Of a stretch of DNA of 64,000 bases, positions 28,598-36,801 are shown piece after piece. The DNA is taken from assembly GCF_003854895.1 (NCBI RefSeq), contig NZ_CP033966.1, positions 1,798,001-1,862,000 of the forward strand. Reading direction: 5' to 3'. Position 1 is the stretch's first letter. Each line of letters starts with the position of its first letter. Made by a program: the position numbers and the translations under genes. This DNA is from Pigmentiphaga sp. H8. GTDB taxonomy: Bacteria > Pseudomonadota > Gammaproteobacteria > Burkholderiales > Burkholderiaceae_B. A model generated the notes under the pieces. That model did not search any database. It saw nothing but the letters and a program-made list of their open reading frames with translations, and was not told where the DNA came from.

Positions 28598-29545
28598 ATG
28601 AGACTCGCCACCTTTACCGTCCCTGCCGAATCCTCCGCCGCCCGCGTCGGGGTGCTGTGCAAGGACCGCATGCTCGACCTGGCCCGCTGCGCGGCCGCCG
28701 TGGAGCCGGGGGAAGGAGCCTTCCCGCGCTCGATGCGTACGTTGCTGGAGGAGGGGGACGCCGGCCTGGCGCGCGCCCGGCGGCTGCTCGAGGCGGCCTC
28801 GGGCGACGCCGCGCTGCGCGAGCGCCATGCCTACGCGCTGGAAGCGGTCCGGCTGCTGCCGCCCGTGCCCGATGCCGAGAAATTCCTGTGCGTGGGCAAG
28901 AACTACCGCACCCATCTCGAAGAACTCAAGCGCACCGATCTCATCAAGGAACTGCCCGAGGAACCGACGGGTTTCATCAAGCTCAACGCCTGCCTGGTGG
29001 GGCAGGATGCCGAGGTGGAGCGGCCGGTCGATGTGCCGCACCTGGACTACGAACCCGAACTGGTGTTCGTGATCGGCAAGCCCGCCTATCGCGCGCGCCG
29101 CGAGGACGCCTTCAACTACGTGGCCGGCATCACCATCCTGAACGACCTGACCTGCCGCGATACCCAGAAGCGCGAGGTCGCGTCGGGCTCGCGTTTCTGG
29201 ACGGCTAAGAACGCACCGGGCTTCGGGCCGCTGGGGCCGTACCTCATCACGATGGACGAGGTGCGCGACGCCTACGACATCTGGGTGACCTGCCGCGTCA
29301 ACGGCGAAGCGCGCATGCGCGTCAATACCTCCGATCAGATCTGGAAGCTGCCGGACATCATCGAGCATTTCTCCAGGCTGCTGCCGCTCAAGCCCGGCGA
29401 CATGTTTTCCACCGGCGCGCCCGGCGGCGTGGCGGTGGGCAAGCCCAATGCCGACGAGTTGTTCCTGAAGCCGGGGGACGTGGTCGAGTGCGCGTTCGAG
29501 GAACCCGCCATGGCCTTGCGCACGCGCATCGTCGCGGCGCGCTGA
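28598..29545 (+). CDS. Fumarylacetoacetate hydrolase-family protein
   Basis: The 315-residue protein has the FAH metal-site pattern: YEPELVFVIGK (E and acid ligands), AFNYVAGITILNDLTCRD, SRFWTAKNAPGFGPLGPY and FSTGAPGGVAVGKPNADELFLKPGDVVE. Family members hydrolyse or decarboxylate/isomerise oxo-acids from aromatic breakdown. It is followed after 61 bp by a Bug receptor, suggesting an uptake-plus-degradation pair. The upstream 10-bp repeat array probably regulates it. Exact substrate unknown. Confidence 0.9.
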   Translation: MRLATFTVPAESSAARVGVLCKDRMLDLARCAAAVEPGEGAFPRSMRTLLEEGDAGLARARRLLEAASGDAALRERHAYALEAVRLLPPVPDAEKFLCVGKNYRTHLEELKRTDLIKELPEEPTGFIKLNACLVGQDAEVERPVDVPHLDYEPELVFVIGKPAYRARREDAFNYVAGITILNDLTCRDTQKREVASGSRFWTAKNAPGFGPLGPYLITMDEVRDAYDIWVTCRVNGEARMRVNTSDQIWKLPDIIEHFSRLLPLKPGDMFSTGAPGGVAVGKPNADELFLKPGDVVECAFEEPAMALRTRIVAAR

Positions 29546-29606
29546 ACCCCGCCGGGAACGATCAATAACAACGCCTGGCGACTGTTTTCATTGGAGGAGA
29601 TGGATC

Positions 29607-30575
29607 ATGAAATGTGCAATCGATACGGCGCGCCGCACGGCCTGCGCGGCGGCGGCCTTGCTGCCGCTGGTCGCGGTGCTGCCCGCCCCGGCCCAGGCGC
29701 AGGCCTTTCCGTCGCGGCCGGTGACCATCGTGGTGCCGTTCCCGCCCGGCGGCGGCGCCGATACCCTGGCACGCATACTGGGCGCCCACTTGACCAAGGT
29801 CTGGAAGACCCAGGTGATCGTGGACAACCGGCCGGGTGCCAGCGGACACATCGGGGCCAACTTCGTGGCGCGGGCGCCGGCCGACGGCTACACGCTGATG
29901 ATGAGTTCGACCGCCTCGCTCGACAAGAAGAACGTCGGGCAGTTCGCGCCCATCTCGCTGGTGTCGGCCTCCGCCTACGTGGTGGTGGTCAACCCCCGGC
30001 TGGGCATCAACAGCATCAAGGAGCTGGTGGCCAGGGCCAAGGCCGAACCCGGCAAGCTGACCTTCGGTTCGTCGGGCATAGGCGCGGCCTCGCATCTGTC
30101 CGTGGAACTGTTCAAGGAAGTGGCGGGCATCGAGATGATGCACGTGCCCTACAAGGGGACGGGCCAGGCCGTGACCGACCTCCTGGGCGGGACGCTGAAC
30201 CTGATGTTCGCGCCGGCGCAGACGGTGATGGGCTATGTCGACACGGGCCGCCTGAAAGCGCTTGCCGTGACGAGCGCTGAACGCTCCAAGGCCCTGCCCA
30301 ACCTGCCCACGGTGGCCGAGGCGGGGGTGCCGGGTTACGCGGCGGTGGGCTGGTTCGGCCTGCTGGCCCCGGTGGGCACGCCCGCCGCGGTGGTCGACAA
30401 GCTGAACAAGGACGTGAATGCCGCGCTGCGCGAGCCCGAGATCGTCAAGCAGATGATGGAGCATGGCGCCGAGCCCTCGCTGACGACGCCGGCCGAGTTC
30501 GGGACTTTCATTCGCGCCGAGCTGGAGCAATGGACCCGCTTGATCGACAAGCTGGGTATCGTCGTGGGCGGCTGA
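29607..30575 (+). CDS. Tripartite tricarboxylate transporter receptor (Bug family), orphan
   Basis: The 322-residue protein has a signal peptide ending near APAQA-QAFPSRP, then the family opening VTIVVPFPPGGGADTLARIL and the second ligand loop ASGHIGANFVARAPADGYTL. GGAGGAG precedes the ATG. It pairs with the upstream FAH-family gene; no TctA/TctB nearby. The 3' end is 13 bp from the convergent GntR gene. Confidence 0.93.
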   Translation: MKCAIDTARRTACAAAALLPLVAVLPAPAQAQAFPSRPVTIVVPFPPGGGADTLARILGAHLTKVWKTQVIVDNRPGASGHIGANFVARAPADGYTLMMSSTASLDKKNVGQFAPISLVSASAYVVVVNPRLGINSIKELVARAKAEPGKLTFGSSGIGAASHLSVELFKEVAGIEMMHVPYKGTGQAVTDLLGGTLNLMFAPAQTVMGYVDTGRLKALAVTSAERSKALPNLPTVAEAGVPGYAAVGWFGLLAPVGTPAAVVDKLNKDVNAALREPEIVKQMMEHGAEPSLTTPAEFGTFIRAELEQWTRLIDKLGIVVGG

Positions 30576-30587
30576 ACGCCGGCGGCC

Positions 30588-31253
30588 CTAGTCGGACTGC
30601 CGGTTGAGCAGGTAGCTGACGCGGGCACGCTGCCCGCCGGTCAGGTGCCGGACCATGGCCGCGCGGGCGCCGTCGGCGTCATGCGCGGCAATGCACTCGA
30701 CCAGCTCGGCATGTTCGGCATAGGCGTCCTGCAGGCGCTTGGGGTTGGTGGCCGTGGCCGGTCCCAGCAGGATCATGGGCGTCTGCAGGGCGCGCAGCGT
30801 GCTGATCACGTAGCGGTTGTGCGCGGTGCGGTACAGGGCGTTGTGGAAGCGCCGATTGTGGCGCTCGCGCTCGATGGGCTCGTTCAGGACCGAGCGTTCG
30901 AACTCGAGCATCTCGCGCAGGACGTCGATCTCGGCATCGGTCGCATTCTTGGCCGCCATGCCGACCGCCGCCGGTTCGATCACGAAGCGCAGCGCATAGA
31001 GCTCGTTCACCATCTGATGGTCGAGTTCGGCGATCACGCGGCCCAGATAGGGCTGGTGCACGATCAGGCCGTCGGTCTCGAGCCAGGCGATGGCTTCGCG
31101 CACCGGCGTGCGGCTGATGGCGAGCCGGTCGGCCAGGGCGTTCACGCTGACGCGGTCGCCCGGCTTGAGAACGCCGGTCTCGATGGCTTCCTGCAATTGC
31201 CGATAGGCGGCCTGGCCTAGCGATTCAGGCTTTTTTTCTGGAATGTGTGGCAT
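30588..31253 (-). CDS. GntR-family regulator (FadR/FCD type)
   Basis: The 221-residue protein has a GntR winged helix at about 10-75 (LKPGDRVSVNALADRLAISR then TPVREAIAWLETDGLI) and an all-helical FCD ligand domain after that. In that domain the His and Asp metal residues occur in ERHNRRFHNALYRTAHN. Start ATG 31253 precedes MPHIPEKKPESLG. It is convergent with the FAH-Bug pair and downstream of the other Bug gene, so its target is unclear; the TTGAATTCAA array is a candidate. Confidence 0.9.
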   Translation of the reverse strand: MPHIPEKKPESLGQAAYRQLQEAIETGVLKPGDRVSVNALADRLAISRTPVREAIAWLETDGLIVHQPYLGRVIAELDHQMVNELYALRFVIEPAAVGMAAKNATDAEIDVLREMLEFERSVLNEPIERERHNRRFHNALYRTAHNRYVISTLRALQTPMILLGPATATNPKRLQDAYAEHAELVECIAAHDADGARAAMVRHLTGGQRARVSYLLNRQSD

Positions 31254-31334
31254 GGATTTCACCGCTCGACGAGAAGGTACGGGCAGGGCGGTCGTAATGG
31301 TGCCACGTTTCGTGCTTGCGGTGGTTCGAGGGGA

Positions 31335-31370
31335 CGCGCGCAGGCCCCGCCTGGACGGGGCCTGCGCGCG
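31335..31370. terminator. Perfect 15-bp GC hairpin downstream of a Bug gene
   Basis: CGCGCGCAGGCCCCG and CGGGGCCTGCGCGCG pair perfectly over 15 bp around the loop CCTGGA. It begins eight bases beyond the Bug gene stop (31378, minus strand). It lacks a T-run, so it may stabilise the 3' end or act with Rho rather than as a classical intrinsic terminator. Confidence 0.6.
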
Positions 31371-31377
31371 CGGGGCG

Positions 31378-32364
31378 TCAATCCGCGCGGATGTTGTTGC
31401 TCCGGATGATGTTTCCCCACAGCGCGATCTCGCTCGCCACGTAGGTGGTGAAATCGCGGCTGCCGCGGAACGCCACCTGGACGCCGGTCTTGCGCATGAC
31501 CTCGGCCACCGTCGGATCTTCCAGCGCGCGGCGATTGGCATCTTCGAGCTTCTGCACGACGGCCGCCGGCGTACCCGCCGGCGCGAACACGCCGGCCCAG
31601 GTGGCCGACACCACCGAGGGATAGCCTTTCTCGGCGAAGGTCGGCACGTCGGGCAGGGCGAAGTGGCGCGCGGGCGCCGCGACCGCCAGCGCGCGCGTCT
31701 TGCCCGCGCGCAGGTTGGGCAGCGAGACCGCCACCGTGTCGAACATCATGGTGATGTTGCCGGCCAGGAGATCGAGCGAGGCCGGGGCGCCGCCCCGGTA
31801 GGGCACGTGCACCAGATCGACTTTCGCGGCCTGCTTGAACAGTTCCCCCGCCAGGTGCAGCGAGGTGCCGTTGCCGGCGGAGCCGTAGGTCAGCTTGCCG
31901 GGCTCGCGCTTGGCCTGCGCGACCAGGTCCTCGACCGACCGGATGCTGGACGTGGCGTTGACCGCCAGCACGTTCGGCACCGAACCCCAATGGGCCACCG
32001 GGATGAAGTCCTTGACCGCGTCATAGGGCATCTTGGCGTACAGCGAGGGATTGACGCCGTGCGTGGCCGAGGTGCCGACCAGCAGGACATAGCCGGTGGG
32101 GGCCGCGCGGGCCACCTGCTCGGCGCCGATGTTGCCGCCGGCGCCGGGTTTGTTCTCGATCACGACGGGCTGGCCGAGTTCGCGGCTGAGCGCCGAACCC
32201 ACCGCGCGGGCCATCTGGTCGATGGCGCCGCCGGGTGCGAACGGGACGATGAGCTGGACCGGCCGGGTGGGATAGTCCTGCGCGGCGGCGGCCAGCGGCC
32301 AGCCGAAGGCGGCGGCCAGCGCGAGCACGCCGGCCCGCCGGGTGGGGCGGAAGAAGGAAGTCAT
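31378..32364 (-). CDS. Tripartite tricarboxylate transporter receptor (Bug family), orphan
   Basis: The 328-residue protein has a twin-arginine-like start MTSFFRPTRRAGVLALAAAFG and cleavage near LAAAA-QDYPTRP. The Bug core VQLIVPFAPGGAIDQMARAVG and GAGGNIGAEQVARAAPTGYVL follow. The twin-Arg could mean Tat export, though ordinary Sec export is usual. It follows the carboxymuconolactone decarboxylase-like gene by 85 bp on the same strand. Confidence 0.92.
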   Translation of the reverse strand: MTSFFRPTRRAGVLALAAAFGWPLAAAAQDYPTRPVQLIVPFAPGGAIDQMARAVGSALSRELGQPVVIENKPGAGGNIGAEQVARAAPTGYVLLVGTSATHGVNPSLYAKMPYDAVKDFIPVAHWGSVPNVLAVNATSSIRSVEDLVAQAKREPGKLTYGSAGNGTSLHLAGELFKQAAKVDLVHVPYRGGAPASLDLLAGNITMMFDTVAVSLPNLRAGKTRALAVAAPARHFALPDVPTFAEKGYPSVVSATWAGVFAPAGTPAAVVQKLEDANRRALEDPTVAEVMRKTGVQVAFRGSRDFTTYVASEIALWGNIIRSNNIRAD

Positions 32365-32449
32365 GTTGTCTCCTGGTTATTGTCTGTGGCGATGCCACGC
32401 GGCGATTGTGTGGATGAAAAGGCCGGGTCGCCGAGGCCGGCCGGCTGTA

Positions 32450-32899
32450 TCAGCCCTGGGATTCCTTCTTGGTTTCGTGGTCGGCGATGTTGGCCAGCAG
32501 CTCGGCGCCGCGGTTGGCGGCCGAGAGCCCCCGGAACAGGAAGCACAGGCTGACGACCGCCTGCATTTCCTCCCAGGTCGCGCCGGCGCGGCGCGCGGCG
32601 ATGCCATGCAGGACGGCGGCGTCGCTCAGGTCCATCAGCAGCATGCCGAACAGCATCAGCTGCGCGGTTTTCACGTCGAAGCACTTCGGGTACATCGCGT
32701 GCTCGCGCATCTGCTCCTGCAGGTCCACCAGCTTGGGATCGAGCGCGCCGGTCACGGCCAAGCGGGCCTCGATGCGGGGCGGAACGAAGCCGATCAGTTC
32801 CTGGTAGATGGCGGCGCGCTCGTCCAGGCTCTGTTCGGTGTCGGCGTAGGGGCCGATGCGGGCGTCGACGGCGGCACGGTCGATACGTTTGGGCAGCAT
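32450..32899 (-). CDS. Carboxymuconolactone decarboxylase/AhpD-like protein
   Basis: The 149-residue all-alpha protein resembles the CMD family. The segment AQLMLFGMLLMDLSDAAVLHGIAARRAGATWEEMQAVV matches the core helices, with a conserved His. The CxxC of AhpD peroxidases is absent, favouring a decarboxylase or unassigned lactone-acting role. It starts a probable operon with the Bug gene and is divergent (88 bp) from a GntR regulator. Confidence 0.8.
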   Translation of the reverse strand: MLPKRIDRAAVDARIGPYADTEQSLDERAAIYQELIGFVPPRIEARLAVTGALDPKLVDLQEQMREHAMYPKCFDVKTAQLMLFGMLLMDLSDAAVLHGIAARRAGATWEEMQAVVSLCFLFRGLSAANRGAELLANIADHETKKESQG

Positions 32900-32918
32900 G
32901 GGAAAATCCTCCTGGTTG

Positions 32919-32971
32919 TCGATTTTCGTTTATATTTATTTAAATCGATTTTACAGTCAATATCGATTTTA
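32919..32971. promoter_or_regulatory. Three TCGATTTT repeats between CMD-like gene and GntR
   Basis: TCGATTTT occurs at 32919, 32945 and 32963 in one orientation. The last two are extended to identical ATCGATTTTA and begin 18 bp apart. The middle copy forms the palindrome AAATCGATTT. This 88-bp divergent region is AT-rich and probably holds both promoters and the regulator's sites. Confidence 0.5.
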
Positions 32972-32987
32972 TGGCTGACACCGGTCC

Positions 32988-33665
32988 ATGAGCACATCCC
33001 TGACCTCCCAATTGACCCAGTCGCTGCGCGACGAACTGCTGAACGGCACCTTCCGCCCGGGCCAGCAATTGCGGCTGAACCAGCTCAGCCAGCAGTTCCA
33101 TGTCAGCCTGAGTCCGCTGCGCGAGGCCTTGTCGCGGCTGGCGGCCGAGGGGCTGGTGATCGCGCAGGACCAGCGCGGCTACCAGGCCGCGCCGGTGTCC
33201 GTGCGCAACCACCAGGAAATCACCGAGCTGCGCACCATGCTGGAGCCGCACGCGCTGCGGATTTCCATGCAGCAGGGCGGCGAAGACTGGGAGGTCGCGG
33301 TGCTGGCGGCGCACCACCGCCTGCAGCAGGTCGAGAAGCGGGCCGCTTCCGATCCCGAGGCGCTTGCCGAATGGGAGATCCGCCACCGCGAGTTCCACCT
33401 GATGCTGATCGGCGGCGGCCAGATGCCCGTGCTGGCCCAGTTCTGCGAGAAGCTGCTGGCGTTCTCCGACCGCTACCGCCGCATCTTCCTGCGCGAGCGT
33501 CCGCTGGACCGCGACATTCCCGACGAACACGAGGCCATCCTGCGCGCCACCCTGGACCGCGACGAGGCGCGCGCGGGCGAACTGCTGGCCCAGCACATCG
33601 GGCGCACGGCGGCCAACATCGCCATCCTGCTCGAGCAATGGGAGTCCGGCGACGAAGCCGCCTAG
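32988..33665 (+). CDS. GntR-family regulator (FCD type)
   Basis: The 225-residue protein has a GntR helix-turn-helix at about 8-70 (FRPGQQLRLNQLSQQFHVSLSPLREALSRLAAEGLV) and an FCD domain with metal residues in EWEIRHREFHLMLIG. It is transcribed away from the CMD-Bug operon and most likely represses it from the TCGATTTT sites. The ligand is unknown. Confidence 0.9.
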   Translation: MSTSLTSQLTQSLRDELLNGTFRPGQQLRLNQLSQQFHVSLSPLREALSRLAAEGLVIAQDQRGYQAAPVSVRNHQEITELRTMLEPHALRISMQQGGEDWEVAVLAAHHRLQQVEKRAASDPEALAEWEIRHREFHLMLIGGGQMPVLAQFCEKLLAFSDRYRRIFLRERPLDRDIPDEHEAILRATLDRDEARAGELLAQHIGRTAANIAILLEQWESGDEAA

Positions 33666-33700
33666 GCATTCATGGGGGCGTCGATGCCATAATGCCCGGC

Positions 33701-34246
33701 ATGGAAATGGTTTTTATCTATGGACCCGTCGCATCCGGCAAATTGACCATTGCACGGGAGCTCGGTCGCCTGACCGGTTTTTCCGTCTTCCACAATCACC
33801 TGATTGTCGATGCCGTGGCTTCCGTGTTCCCCTTCGGTACCGAACCGTTTGTCAGGCTGCGGGAACGCATGTGGCTTGAAATGATGCACGAGGCCGCTGT
33901 GGCCGCGCGCTCCCTTGTCTTCACGTTCGCGCCGGAGCCGTCGGTTGCCGCGGGCTTTCCCCGGCGGGCGCTCGACGTGGTGAAGGCCGCCGGCGGCAGG
34001 ACACGGTTCGTCCGACTGAGCGTTCCCGTGGCCGAGCAGGAAAAGCGCCTGGTCGCGCCCAGCCGTGCCGAGTTCGGGAAGCTTCGATCGCTCGATCTCC
34101 TGCGGGAATTGCGCGAGCAGTTTGCCGCGTCCGAGCGAGCCATGCCGGAGCCGCACGTCGCCATCGATACCTGCGCGCTGGCGCCCGCGGACGCGGCCCG
34201 CGCGATCATCAAGGCACTGGCCTTGCCCTTGGCATCCACCAAATAA
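33701..34246 (+). CDS. P-loop kinase-like protein of unknown substrate
   Basis: The 181-residue protein starts MEMVFIYGPVASGKLTIARELG, a Walker A motif close to shikimate and small-molecule kinases, then FHNHLIVDAVASVFPFG and a helical lid-like region. ATG 33692 is an alternative start; neither has a clear ribosome-binding site. It likely binds ATP and phosphorylates a small molecule, but the substrate is unknown. It stands alone after the GntR gene and ends at a bidirectional terminator. Confidence 0.75.
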   Translation: MEMVFIYGPVASGKLTIARELGRLTGFSVFHNHLIVDAVASVFPFGTEPFVRLRERMWLEMMHEAAVAARSLVFTFAPEPSVAAGFPRRALDVVKAAGGRTRFVRLSVPVAEQEKRLVAPSRAEFGKLRSLDLLRELREQFAASERAMPEPHVAIDTCALAPADAARAIIKALALPLASTK

Positions 34247-34278
34247 AAAAGGCCCGCGAGGCGAACCTCGCGGGCCTT
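34245..34278. terminator. Bidirectional terminator between kinase-like gene and ahpF
   Basis: AAGGCCCGCGAGG pairs perfectly with CCTCGCGGGCCTT around CGAA. The preceding A-run serves as a T-run for ahpF on the minus strand. It sits between convergent stops at 34246 and 34302. Confidence 0.88.
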
Positions 34279-34301
34279 GGACCGCCAACCCAGCAACGGA
34301 A

Positions 34302-35891
34302 TCAGGCGGGCACTGCAGCCGTTTCCGGCGCGTCGGCTTCCACCGACGAGCGGATCAGGTGGTCGAAGGCGCTGAGCGCGGCCTTCGCGCCTTCACCCGC
34401 GGCGATGATGATCTGCTTGTACGGCACGGTCGTCACGTCGCCCGCGGCGAACACGCCGGGCACCGAGGTCTGGCCCCTGGCATCGACCTCGATTTCCCCA
34501 TGTTTGCTCAGCGCCAGGGTGCCCTTGAGCCATTCGGTGTTGGGCACCAGGCCGATCTGCACGAACACGCCTTCGAGTTCGATGTGGTGCTCGTCGCCCG
34601 ATTGCCGGTCCTTGTACTTCAGGCCGTTCACCTTCTTGCCGTCACCGGTGATCTCGGTGGTCTGCGCCTGGGTGATGACCGTGACGTTGGACAGGCTGTT
34701 GAGCTTGCGCTGCAGCACCGCATCGGCACGCAGTTCGGGGGCGAATTCCAGCAGGGTCACGTGTTCGACCAGGCCGGCCAGGTCGATCGCCGCTTCCACG
34801 CCCGAGTTGCCGCCGCCGATCACGGACACGCGCTTGCCCTTGAACAGCGGGCCGTCGCAGTGCGGGCAGTACGCCACGCCGTGGTTGCGGTACTCGCGCT
34901 CGCCCGGCACGTTCACCTCGCGCCAGCGGGCGCCGGTGGCCAGGATGACGGATCGGCCCTTGAGCACGCCGCCGTTGGCCAGCTTGACCTCGATCATCTT
35001 GGCGCCGGGCACCAGGGCCTCGGCGCGTTGCACGTTCATGATGTCGACGTCGTAGGCCTTGACGTGTTCTTCCAGCGCGGTGGCGAACTGGGGCCCCTCG
35101 GTCTCCTTGACGGAGATGAAGTTCTCGATCGCCAGCGTGTCCAGGACCTGGCCGCCGAAGCGCTCGGCCACGACGCCGGTGCGGATGCCCTTGCGCGCCG
35201 CGTAGACGGCCGCGGCCGCGCCCGCCGGCCCGCCGCCGACGATCAGCACGTCGTACGGTTCGCGCGCGCTCAGCTTCTCGGCGTCGCGCTGGCCCGCGCC
35301 GCTGTCGAGCTTGGCAAGGAATTCTTCCACGCTCATGCGGCCCTGGCCGAACACTTCGCCGTTCAGGTAGACCGTGGGCACGGCCATGACCTGGCGCTTC
35401 TCGACCTCGTCCTCGAACAGCGCGCCGTCGATCGTGACCTGGCGGATGCGCGGGTTCAGCAGCGACATCACGTTCAGCGCCTGGACGACCTCGGGGCAGT
35501 TCTGGCAGGACAGCGACACATAGGTCTCGAACGAGAAGTCGCCGTCCAGGTTCTTGATCTGCTCGATCACGTCGGCATCGAGCTTGATCGGGTGGCCGCC
35601 GACCTGGAGCAGGGCCAGGACCAGCGACGTGAATTCATGGCCCAGGGGAATGGCGGCAAAGCGGATGCCGATGTCCTGGCCGGGGCGGTTGATGGTGAAG
35701 GAGGGCTTGCGCTCGGCGTCGTCGCGTCGCTCGATCAGCGTGATGCGTTCCGACAGTCCGGCGATTTCCTTCAGGAGTTCAGCGAGCTCGCGAGACTTGT
35801 CGCCGTCGTCGAGGGACGCGACGATCTCGATCGGCTGCGTGATTTTTTCCAGGTAGGCCTGCAACTGGGTCTTGAGATTGGCGTCCAACAT
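34302..35891 (-). CDS. ahpF: Alkyl hydroperoxide reductase subunit F
   Basis: The 529-residue flavoprotein has the N-terminal tandem thioredoxin fold with CQNC at 129-132, a FAD loop VGGGPAGAAAA, the reductase disulfide CPHC at 342-345 and NADH loop GGGNSGVEAA. It reduces AhpC using NADH. Length and motifs are canonical. It lies 105 bp downstream of ahpC on the same strand, likely one OxyR-controlled unit. The C-terminal tail DAPETAAVPA is unusual but short. Confidence 0.96.
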   Translation of the reverse strand: MLDANLKTQLQAYLEKITQPIEIVASLDDGDKSRELAELLKEIAGLSERITLIERRDDAERKPSFTINRPGQDIGIRFAAIPLGHEFTSLVLALLQVGGHPIKLDADVIEQIKNLDGDFSFETYVSLSCQNCPEVVQALNVMSLLNPRIRQVTIDGALFEDEVEKRQVMAVPTVYLNGEVFGQGRMSVEEFLAKLDSGAGQRDAEKLSAREPYDVLIVGGGPAGAAAAVYAARKGIRTGVVAERFGGQVLDTLAIENFISVKETEGPQFATALEEHVKAYDVDIMNVQRAEALVPGAKMIEVKLANGGVLKGRSVILATGARWREVNVPGEREYRNHGVAYCPHCDGPLFKGKRVSVIGGGNSGVEAAIDLAGLVEHVTLLEFAPELRADAVLQRKLNSLSNVTVITQAQTTEITGDGKKVNGLKYKDRQSGDEHHIELEGVFVQIGLVPNTEWLKGTLALSKHGEIEVDARGQTSVPGVFAAGDVTTVPYKQIIIAAGEGAKAALSAFDHLIRSSVEADAPETAAVPA

Positions 35892-35996
35892 ATTTCGCTC
35901 CCTTCGCTCCGTATCTTGTGTTCTCGGATGGCGCCCGGGCCGCTTGTGGCGCCCCGGGCGGTACTGCGTTTGTTTCTGCTACTGCCGTTGCGTGAC

Positions 35997-36560
35997 TTAG
36001 ATCTTGCCGACCAGGTCCAGCGAAGGAGCCAGCGTCTTCTCGCCTTCCTTCCACTTGGCGGGGCAGACTTCGCCCGGGTGGTTGGCCACGTAGATGGCGG
36101 CCTTGACCTTGCGCAGCAGTTCCTTGGCGTCGCGGCCGATGCCTTCGGCGGTCACTTCGACGGCCTGGATCACGCCTTGCGGGTCGATGATGAAGGTGCC
36201 GCGGTCGGCCAGGCCCTGGCCTTCACGCAGGACTTCGAAGTTCTGGGTGACTTCCCAGGTGGGGTCGCCGATCATCGTGTACTTGATCTTGCCGATGGCG
36301 GGCGAGGTGTCGTGCCAGGCCTTGTGCGAGAAGTGGGTGTCGGTCGAGACCGAGAACACCTCGACGCCCAGCTTCTGGAATTCGGCGTAGTTGTCGGCCA
36401 GGTCTTCCAGCTCGGTCGGGCACACGAAGGTGAAGTCGGCCGGATAGAACACCACCACGGCCCACTTGCCCTTCAGGGTCTGGTCGGTGACTTCGACGAA
36501 CTTGCCTTCCTTGAAGGCGGTCGCTTTGAACGGCTTGACCTGAGTATTGACTAGAGACAT
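35997..36560 (-). CDS. ahpC: Alkyl hydroperoxide reductase subunit C (typical 2-Cys peroxiredoxin)
   Basis: The 187-residue peroxiredoxin has peroxidatic C47 in DFTFVCPTEL and resolving C166 in GEVCPAKW, as in enteric AhpC. It reduces H2O2 and organic peroxides and is recycled by AhpF. ATG 36560 follows GAGAGGAAA. Upstream, a perfect 8-bp inverted repeat and AT-rich DNA mark the promoter region, presumably under OxyR control. Confidence 0.97.
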   Translation of the reverse strand: MSLVNTQVKPFKATAFKEGKFVEVTDQTLKGKWAVVVFYPADFTFVCPTELEDLADNYAEFQKLGVEVFSVSTDTHFSHKAWHDTSPAIGKIKYTMIGDPTWEVTQNFEVLREGQGLADRGTFIIDPQGVIQAVEVTAEGIGRDAKELLRKVKAAIYVANHPGEVCPAKWKEGEKTLAPSLDLVGKI

Positions 36561-36589
36561 TGCAGTTTCCTCTCTTGCTGGGTTGAAAA

Positions 36590-36612
36590 GACGTATATGA
36601 ATGGTATACGTC
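36590..36612. promoter_or_regulatory. Perfect inverted repeat in the ahpC promoter/leader
   Basis: GACGTATA and TATACGTC form a perfect 8-bp inverted repeat with a 7-bp spacer, starting 30 bp upstream of the ahpC ATG. On the minus strand it contains TATACC, a possible -10, with TTTGAT 16 bp upstream as a possible -35. It could be an operator or an mRNA hairpin. The tetranucleotide pattern of E. coli OxyR sites (ATAG-N7-CTAT) is not clearly seen. Confidence 0.45.
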
Positions 36613-36801
36613 ACTGGATAATTGATCAAATTGATTGATTTAATATGGTCGATCGTAAAATGCTATCAACCATCGTAGGCGACGGATGCTTCAGGAGCAT
36701 GTCGGAAGAGGCGGTCGTCCGTCCGGCGCCGGCCCGGATGGCAAAGGATATGAGGCCGGCCCGCCCGCTTACAAGCGATGTTGCAGTTGGACGTGCCGGG
36801 T

